In this document: in pieces, positions 1 through 5,036 of the stretch | Position numbering within the stretch: the first letter of the stretch is position 1 | How the letters are laid out: the number at the start of each line of letters is the position of its first letter | Source: Flavobacteriales bacterium | GTDB taxonomy: Bacteria; Bacteroidota; Bacteroidia; NS11-12g; UBA955 | Assembly (NCBI GenBank): GCA_947472115.1 | Contig: CANIZU010000102.1 | Coordinates: 1 to 6,852 of the forward strand | Direction: 5' to 3' | Length of the DNA: 6,852 nucleotides | The notes under the pieces: model-generated | What the model was told of the DNA's origin: nothing | Database searches by the model: none | The model's input: only the letters and a program-made list of their open reading frames with translations | Translations under genes and position numbers: made by a program

Positions 1-1
1 C

Positions 2-415
2 AATGAGATCATTGATCGTTTGCATTTCGATGCGGCGCAGGTGACAGAATACGATTCGTTGATCGTTAATCACCGCAAAATGGTTGGCGAAAAGGAATCG
101 GAAATTCAGGGATTGAGAACGGCGTTGTTCATGGGAGTGTCTGATGGGATTGATGCGAATTTGAAGGATTCTTGGGTGCGTCGAATTGGCGTGTTACATG
201 CCGATATTCAGCAGATTCATTTCGCGCATTTTTTGGATATTCAGAAAATTTGTAAACCGGAGCAGCAAGGGGATTTTGCGTTGTTAACCAAGGATTTGTC
301 GAAAATGTTTCGCGGCAGGGCCCCGAAAGGCAAGCCGGACGGCGGTTCCAAAGGCAATGCGGATGGCGGCCCAAAAGGCAAGTCGGACGGTGATTCCAAA
401 TCTGAGGCACCGTAA
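2..415 (+). CDS. Spy/CpxP-like periplasmic heavy-metal-resistance family protein, 5' end missing
   Basis: The frame is open from base 2 to a TAA stop, so the N-terminus, including any signal peptide, lies outside the window; a TTG at position 20 is in frame but is probably not the real start. The 137 visible residues are mostly helical. They contain two degenerate LTxxQ-type motifs, LHFDAAQ (about residues 7-13) and CKPEQQ (about 84-89), in the spacing typical of the Spy/CpxP/CnrX fold. That fold acts in the periplasm as a chaperone or metal sensor. Several histidines (about 8, 24, 66, 73, 76) could bind metal, but this is not shown. The last 30 residues are a low-complexity K/G/D/S/P tail built from three 8-residue repeats, which is unusual for the family. 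The MbnP-family gene starts 14 bp downstream, so they are probably co-transcribed. The family call comes from motif pattern only; the metal role is inferred from neighbours. Confidence 0.7.
   Translation, partial: NEIIDRLHFDAAQVTEYDSLIVNHRKMVGEKESEIQGLRTALFMGVSDGIDANLKDSWVRRIGVLHADIQQIHFAHFLDIQKICKPEQQGDFALLTKDLSKMFRGRAPKGKPDGGSKGNADGGPKGKSDGDSKSEAP
326..397 (+). repeat. Three tandem 24-bp (8-residue) repeats in the tail of the Spy-like gene
   Basis: Three in-frame 24-base units run at 326-349, 350-373 and 374-397, encoding KGKPDGGS, KGNADGGP and KGKSDGDS. The protein then ends after a partial fourth unit (KSEAP). Every copy begins with AAAGGC. Copy 2 differs mainly at its third, fourth and last codons. 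The pattern looks like duplication in place, giving a flexible hydrophilic tail; copy number may vary between strains. Confidence 0.85.
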
Positions 416-429
416 TTTTGCACTTGTAT

Positions 430-1185
430 ATGAGCGTTGTTTTGTCGCGACCGGCCTATTTTCTTCTATTTCTATGGAGTTTGATTTCGGTTGTTGCTCG
501 TGGCCAATCGATGGTAACTATCCATCACCAAGTGACCTTGGGCGATGCGAAGGTTGTGTTGGGTGAGTGGCAGAAATCGGATAGTTTGGTGAGTATTCGC
601 ATCGATAAGTTGCGTTGGTATTTGAGTTTGCCTCCGTCGAATGGCGCTGCGGACATAGAAAAGTCTGGCGGCAAGCATAAAAACATCGCGCAGTCAAAAT
701 CGGCGGGGAAAACGGGGTCAAAGGCTTGGCTTTTGGATTTATCGGATTCATCGAGTTTGGATCAAATCTATTTGTATCCAACCGTGTCTGGTCCTGGAAA
801 TTTTAACATTTCGTTGTTGTTCGGCATCGACAGTGCGATACAGGTTGGAGGCGTTGGAACGGGTGCCTTGGATCCTCAGCGGGGAATGTATTGGACATGG
901 CAAACGGGGTATGTGCAGTGGAAGATGGAAGGCGCGATTCGTGTGAACGGAATAGAACATCCGCTAGAATTGCATTTGGGTGGGTTTGATGGCGCAACAA
1001 AGGCTCAGGCGATGCTTTCGGATTATTTGCTTAAACCGACAACGAATTCGGTGATTGCTCAGTGGGATATTTCGCAATTTCTCGCGGAAGTTGTGCGTCG
1101 AAAAAAATTCGGTGTTATGTCGCCTAGCCCCATTGCCCGCGATTATTGTCGTATTATTGCGGGTAGTGTCACGTTTCACCAATAG
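430..1185 (+). CDS. MbnP-family (copper-binding-like) secreted protein
   Basis: Predicted 251-residue exported protein. The ATG at 430 is preferred over the in-frame TTGs at 418 and 424 because it directly opens a signal peptide (hydrophobic core about residues 8-22, likely cleavage near ARGQS). The mature part has the MbnP-family order: an N-terminal strand with HHQ (32-34), a strand with LRWYLSL (61-67), a YLYP segment followed by LFGID (130-134), then the family hallmark GALDPQ...MYWTWQTGY (145-161), KMEG (165-168) and LHLGG (181-185). In the characterised MbnP, copper is held with help from a kynurenine made from tryptophan by a diheme partner; W155, W157 and W164 are candidates here, without assignment. 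A Lys/Ser/Gly-rich insert occupies about 70-98. The gene lies between the Spy-like gene (14 bp away) and the diheme peroxidase gene, which it overlaps. Family membership is fairly secure; copper binding is inferred. Confidence 0.8.
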   Translation: MSVVLSRPAYFLLFLWSLISVVARGQSMVTIHHQVTLGDAKVVLGEWQKSDSLVSIRIDKLRWYLSLPPSNGAADIEKSGGKHKNIAQSKSAGKTGSKAWLLDLSDSSSLDQIYLYPTVSGPGNFNISLLFGIDSAIQVGGVGTGALDPQRGMYWTWQTGYVQWKMEGAIRVNGIEHPLELHLGGFDGATKAQAMLSDYLLKPTTNSVIAQWDISQFLAEVVRRKKFGVMSPSPIARDYCRIIAGSVTFHQ

Positions 1186-2236
1186 TCGATTTTTAGGACT
1201 CATCGCGGGGGTTGTATTTTTTACCATCACGGGTTGCATCCTATTTCGTGGCGATGCGAGGGAGCCCATTTTTGGCTTTTCTGGCGGTGGGTTGGATCCG
1301 AAGTTTCAGCGGTCGTTGATGGATGAAGGCTGGCCGATGCCGGCATACGATTTTTCGCAAAATCCCATGGATCCCGAGATGGTTGCTTTGGGTCGGAAGT
1401 TGTTTTACGATGTGCGATTGTCGTCTGATGGCAAAGTGAGCTGTGGCGGCTGTCATTCCAGTTATACTGCTTTTGCCCATGTAGATCATCCACGGAGTCA
1501 TGGTGTTTTGGATAGGGAGGGCCGGCGCAACGCGCCGGCCCTCATGAACCTCGCCTGGCAATCAGAATTTATGTGGGACGGTGCCATCAAACATTTGGAT
1601 CTGCAATCACTAGCCCCGCTCACGCATCGCACAGAAATGAATATGTCGCTCGATTCGATTTTGCTATTCCTCAAAAGCGATCCGGATTACAAACGCGCAT
1701 TTGGTCGACGGGAAATTAGTATTCCCAATATGTTAAAGGCTTTTGCGCAGTTCGAGTTGACATTAATCAGTCGGGGTTCTCGTTATGATTCGATGAAGCG
1801 AAAGCAAGTTGTTTTCACCGACCAAGAACTTCGCGGGTATTCGTTGTTTCAAAAAAATTGCGGGGTTTGTCATTCCGAGCCCCTATTCTCAAAACCCGGC
1901 ACCTTCGCCTCCAATGGTTTATCGGCGGATCCAATCCTCAACGATAAAGGTCGGGCCGAAATTTCTGGCAAGCCCGAAGATGAGTTTTTATTTAAGATTC
2001 CATCGCTGCGAAATGCGGAGGTGACGTACCCGTATATGCACGACGGGCGCATGAAAACGCTGACGGAGGTGGTGAAGTTTTATTCGGATCGCACGTTGTT
2101 GTTACCGAAGGCTTTGGGGGGCGGACAGCATGTGATTGCATTGAATTCGAAGGAGCGGGTTGATGTGGTGGCGTTCTTGATGACATTAACAGATCTGGGA
2201 TTTTTGCAAAATCCATCGTTTCAGGAACCGCGGTGA
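1166..2236 (+). CDS. Diheme cytochrome c peroxidase, MbnH/MauG/CcpA superfamily, probable lipoprotein
   Basis: With the GTG at 1166 as start the protein has 356 residues and begins with a lipoprotein signal peptide: basic N-region, hydrophobic core, lipobox TITGC with Cys24. The frame is open further up to a TTG at 1055, but that would place about 37 extra residues before the signal and overlap MbnP by 131 bp; TTG 1157 is another option. Two c-type heme sites are present: CGGCH (93-97) and CGVCH (232-236). Other superfamily hallmarks are LGRKLFYDVRLS (75-86), GRRNAPALMN (119-128), MWDG (136-139), EMNM (157-160), IPSLRN (278-283) and YMHDGRM (290-296). The superfamily reduces peroxide or, in MauG and MbnH, makes high-valent iron that oxidises tryptophan in a partner protein. 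The overlap of about 20 bp with the MbnP-family gene favours an MbnH-like role on that neighbour; an ordinary peroxidase cannot be excluded. A perfect GC-rich hairpin lies inside the gene. Confidence 0.88.
   Translation: MSRFTNSRFLGLIAGVVFFTITGCILFRGDAREPIFGFSGGGLDPKFQRSLMDEGWPMPAYDFSQNPMDPEMVALGRKLFYDVRLSSDGKVSCGGCHSSYTAFAHVDHPRSHGVLDREGRRNAPALMNLAWQSEFMWDGAIKHLDLQSLAPLTHRTEMNMSLDSILLFLKSDPDYKRAFGRREISIPNMLKAFAQFELTLISRGSRYDSMKRKQVVFTDQELRGYSLFQKNCGVCHSEPLFSKPGTFASNGLSADPILNDKGRAEISGKPEDEFLFKIPSLRNAEVTYPYMHDGRMKTLTEVVKFYSDRTLLLPKALGGGQHVIALNSKERVDVVAFLMTLTDLGFLQNPSFQEPR
1517..1543. repeat. Perfect 12-bp inverted repeat with 3-nt loop inside the peroxidase gene
   Basis: The left arm GAGGGCCGGCGC (1517-1528) and right arm GCGCCGGCCCTC (1532-1543) are exactly complementary around an AAC loop. 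It spans the codons for the conserved EGRRNAPAL segment, and every third position there is G or C, unlike the AT-containing codons around it. The stem would be very stable in RNA. It has no T-run after it, so it does not look like an intrinsic terminator. Confidence 0.9.
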
Positions 2237-2267
2237 GATTCTGAAGTGTTTGTTGCGGTGAGATTCT
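2230..2267. repeat. 13-bp direct repeat (25-bp period) across the peroxidase stop codon
   Basis: GCGGTGAGATTCT occurs at 2230-2242, covering the last codons and the TGA stop, and again at 2255-2267. The unit plus spacer is 25 bp and is not continued further. The rest of the 2237-2442 gap shows no convincing terminator, no clear promoter and no gene. A reverse frame crosses it but has no recognisable protein features. Confidence 0.75.
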
Positions 2268-2442
2268 CTGTAATTGGTATTGCGATTTACTTGGCGGCCT
2301 AATAAGGGCCACTGGACTCGGTTGCCAGTTATGCAGTAGTTGCTGGCTGAAGGCATCGACCAATTCCTCATCAATCAAAAAATCGAAATAAATTGCATCG
2401 AATTGCGAAGGAAATTTGCATTTTTGTCGTCTTATGACCCGT

Positions 2443-3801
2443 ATGAAAAAATTACTTTTATTCGCTTTTGCTGCGTTTTTGATTTCTGAGACCGCGGCTC
2501 AAACCGATCCCGCCATCGTGAATTGGATTCAGAACACCACGAATATCAAGGGACGACATTATGTGAAGGGCAACTCAACCCCCGTGAATGATGCGGTTTT
2601 GGCGAATGTTCAGAAAGTTCAGTATTCTACGGATTGGGTTTATATCTCCACCAATGGGATTCCGTCGTATATTACAGGACCTTTTTTGGACGGAAATCCG
2701 AGTACGGCATCGTCGCAAAATGCGATTTTTAAGATATCATTGAAGCCAGTGAAAAATACTGGAACCCCCACGAATACTACGGGCGGGAATATTGGAATAT
2801 TTTTGAATGGCGTGGCTTTGTTTGATTATCGCGATGGGGTGAGTTGGAGTAATGCGCAGCAGGCCTTGAAGGGCGGACCTTTGATGGGCATGGGCGATAA
2901 CGTGTGGAACCGCGATGCGGTGGTGGGCGAGCGATTGGGTTTTGACTGTGCAAAAGGTCATCCCGCCATGGGCAATTATCACCATCACCAAAATCCTTCA
3001 GCGTTTAGCTTGGATCGCAAGGTAATTTCTACGGTTTGTGATTTATATGCTGCCGATGGGCTGTATGTTTTGGACAGCACCAAGCATTCTCCATTGTTGG
3101 GGTACACTTACGATGGATTTCCGATTTATGGCGCCTTTGGATATAAAAATGCCGATGGTACCGGTGGAATTACACGTATGAAGTCGAGCTTTTTCTTGCG
3201 CAATATCACTGATAGAACCTTATATGCCGATGGTACCGATGTGATTGATGGTCCGGCGGTGAGCACAACGTATCCATTGGGTTATTTCCGTGAGGATTAT
3301 GGCTATATCGCACCTACTGCTTCGCAGCCGGATTATTTGGATGAGCACAACGGGAGATTTTGTGTGACGCCTGAATATCCAAAAGGAACCTATTGCTATT
3401 TTGCGACCGTGGATGCCAATTGGAATTCGGCGTATCCTTACATCGTAGGTCCTACATTTTACGGGGTGAGGACGCCAGCAAAAGTGACCGCGGTAACGGA
3501 GACGGTGAGCACTTATACTCCGAGTACTTCTTTGGTGATGGGAAAAGAAATGCCAAAGATTTCTATCATGCCAAATCCCGCATCTGAGGTGTTGGCGGTT
3601 CAGATTTCAAACGGTCAGCAGCAAGATGTGAAGGTGGAATTGATCGATTTGCAGGGAAGAATCGTAGCGGTGCAATCCATTTTTGCGGGTAGTACAATGG
3701 CACATTTTGATGTCAGAAAGCTATACGGTGGCGACTATTTGGTGCGCGTTTTCACACCCCAGGGGTCGTTTGTGGAGCGTGTTGTGATTCTGAAGGACTA
3801 A
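2443..3801 (+). CDS. Secreted YHYH-domain protein with T9SS C-terminal sorting domain
   Basis: Predicted 452 residues from ATG 2443 (MKKLLL). An in-frame ATG at 2434 would add three residues and a TTG at 2416 nine. A signal peptide ends near TAAQ (17-20). The YHYH domain covers about 60-340: FLNGVALFD (120-128), NYHHHQ (178-183, where the usual YHYH reads YHHH), YTYDGFPIYGAFGY (221-234) and LDEHNGRFCVTPEYPKGTY (299-317). Four cysteines (169, 199, 307, 318) could form two disulfides. Residues about 367-452 form a T9SS type A sorting domain with PNPAS (377-381), LIDLQGR and a GGDYLVRV strand near the end, so the protein is probably carried across the outer membrane and attached to the surface or released. 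The function of the YHYH domain is not established; the clustered His residues suggest metal binding, which is inference. A 15-bp in-frame repeat encodes two ADGT segments. It converges with the DUF1566 gene, sharing 4 bp at the stops. Confidence 0.85.
   Translation: MKKLLLFAFAAFLISETAAQTDPAIVNWIQNTTNIKGRHYVKGNSTPVNDAVLANVQKVQYSTDWVYISTNGIPSYITGPFLDGNPSTASSQNAIFKISLKPVKNTGTPTNTTGGNIGIFLNGVALFDYRDGVSWSNAQQALKGGPLMGMGDNVWNRDAVVGERLGFDCAKGHPAMGNYHHHQNPSAFSLDRKVISTVCDLYAADGLYVLDSTKHSPLLGYTYDGFPIYGAFGYKNADGTGGITRMKSSFFLRNITDRTLYADGTDVIDGPAVSTTYPLGYFREDYGYIAPTASQPDYLDEHNGRFCVTPEYPKGTYCYFATVDANWNSAYPYIVGPTFYGVRTPAKVTAVTETVSTYTPSTSLVMGKEMPKISIMPNPASEVLAVQISNGQQQDVKVELIDLQGRIVAVQSIFAGSTMAHFDVRKLYGGDYLVRVFTPQGSFVERVVILKD
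3149..3238 (+). repeat. 15-bp direct repeat within the YHYH gene
   Basis: ATGCCGATGGTACCG occurs at 3149-3163 and 3224-3238, 75 bp apart and in the same reading frame, encoding NADGTG and YADGTD. It may be a local duplication or simply shared Asp/Gly-rich loop coding. Confidence 0.6.
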
Positions 3802-3809
3802 GGGTCCTT
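3793..3809. terminator. Small hairpin across the convergent stop codons, possible weak bidirectional terminator
   Basis: AAGGAC (3793-3798) and GTCCTT (3804-3809) pair perfectly around a 5-base loop that holds the stop codons of the two convergent genes. The stem has only 6 bp and neither side has a T-run, so termination activity is doubtful; position is the main argument. Confidence 0.3.
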
Positions 3810-5036
3810 GGTCACTATTTGGCGTGAAATTACAGTGTTTTCGGGGTCAAAGAGGGCGAATACATACTGCCCGGTAGGTAGGTTTTTGATGGTTTCATCA
3901 TTCAAAATGACTTGGCCAAGTGTTTTGTTTCCTCGATTGTCATTGCTTAGGCTCTTGATCAACTGTCCAGTGATATCGTAGATTTCAATTCTGGAAATTG
4001 CCGCGGCGCTTTCAATTACAAAATGGCTGTTGAACGGATTGGGGTAAATGTAAATTTCGGGTTTTTGAATTTTCGAGGTATTGCTACTAGGCGATGTCGT
4101 TCCGCCGCGAACAGCCCAAACAGAATGGGTGGCCGTTTTGACATCATAGGTCGTGATGCCGAAATTGTTGTCGAGGTACCACGCTTTCGTCGTTTGATTG
4201 GGTAGGCTGGTAGACGACCAATATTTGGTGATGGTTACGCCGGTAAACGATATGTTATTGACCGAGGGTTGGACTTTGTTTTCATCGCTGAGGCTTCTGA
4301 TTTCTTTGATGTTTGGCAAACGCCAGTCGCTGTTTCCGCCAAGGTTCAGACCTTCGCAATAGAGAATGGCGTCTTCCCAAGTCACAGCGGTTGCCTTTAT
4401 GGATTTTTCCCAAGTGAGGTCGGTAAGTCGGTCTAGGACAGTCCCATCGCCATTGTCGAGGAATCTTGTGGTGATGGTTATACTATTTTGGTTTTCTCTT
4501 ACGCAGCGGGCGTGGATTTTTTTTGTTCCACCGGCAGAAATGGTTTCTGTTTTGAGGTGGTTTCCGATGCCGCCGCCGGCGTTGGTGACCCATACTTTTG
4601 TAGCGTCGTTGGCTTGAACGGCAGATGTCCACCAGTACTCTGCTCCTGTTTTGGTGAAATATTTAGAATCCAGTGCTGGATTTGGAGTTTGGTGGTTGAG
4701 GATGGTAAAAGCTTCATCGGGGTGGGGCAATCTCCAGTCGGTGTAAGCGCCCAATGTGAACGTATCGCAGTAGTTTTTGGCATTGTCGAACAGCATCTCG
4801 CCTCCATCGGCTTGCTGCCACATGAGGGTGGTGACGGAGTCCACGACGATGCCATTTTTGACGCTAAATTTTTGTAGGTTGATAGAATAGTCGTTGTCTT
4901 CCCCGAAGGTGGTGGTATAGGAGGTATTTTGGCCGGTATCGGGCAGTTTTTTGATGGTTCTAACAACGGATTGGGCGATGTTGGTTTTGGGGGAAAGGGC
5001 TGCAACTGCGATTGCGGCGATAATAGAAATTTTCAT
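3798..5036 (-). CDS. Secreted protein with two DUF1566 (Lcl_C) domains and T9SS sorting domain
   Basis: Predicted 412 residues, starting at the ATG that directly follows the TAA of the upstream gene. The signal peptide covers about 1-22 (MKISIIAAIAVAAL...NIAQS). Two copies of the DUF1566/Lcl_C domain follow: about 59-180 with LMWQQ (71-75), C90, DWRLP (100-104), YWWTS and ARCVRE (176-181); and about 190-311 with FLDNGDGTVLD, LTWE (207-210), C227, DWRLP (237-241), YWSSTS and VWAVRGG (306-312). The second copy has Ala where the family usually has the second Cys, so its C227 looks unpaired. This fold is C-type-lectin/FGE-like and occurs in many surface proteins; ligand unknown. Residues about 325-412 are a T9SS sorting domain with YPNPF (331-335), IYDITGQLI and LPTGQYVFAL. 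It is second in an operon with the SHD1/YHYH gene and probably translationally coupled to it. Confidence 0.87.
   Translation of the reverse strand: MKISIIAAIAVAALSPKTNIAQSVVRTIKKLPDTGQNTSYTTTFGEDNDYSINLQKFSVKNGIVVDSVTTLMWQQADGGEMLFDNAKNYCDTFTLGAYTDWRLPHPDEAFTILNHQTPNPALDSKYFTKTGAEYWWTSAVQANDATKVWVTNAGGGIGNHLKTETISAGGTKKIHARCVRENQNSITITTRFLDNGDGTVLDRLTDLTWEKSIKATAVTWEDAILYCEGLNLGGNSDWRLPNIKEIRSLSDENKVQPSVNNISFTGVTITKYWSSTSLPNQTTKAWYLDNNFGITTYDVKTATHSVWAVRGGTTSPSSNTSKIQKPEIYIYPNPFNSHFVIESAAAISRIEIYDITGQLIKSLSNDNRGNKTLGQVILNDETIKNLPTGQYVFALFDPENTVISRQIVTKDP

Noticed and set aside
1055..1165. Longer N-terminus for the diheme peroxidase starting at TTG 1055
   Set aside because: It would put about 37 unrelated residues before a clear lipoprotein signal peptide and overlap the MbnP-family gene by 131 bp.
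2290..2345. GGCC and GCCAG/CTGGC inverted repeats as a terminator after the peroxidase operon
   Set aside because: Stems are only 4-5 bp, loops are long or competing, and no T-run follows.
1992..2378. Minus-strand open frame of 128 codons crossing the gap before the YHYH gene
   Set aside because: Half of it is antisense to the diheme peroxidase and the remainder has no recognisable domain; transposase remnant was considered, but no inverted ends or motifs were seen.
2393..2426. Bacteroidota-type promoter (TTG with TAnnTTTG) before the YHYH gene
   Set aside because: GAAATTTG (2411-2418) and CATTTTTG (2419-2426) each miss the first T, and spacing to an upstream TTG does not settle on the usual distance.
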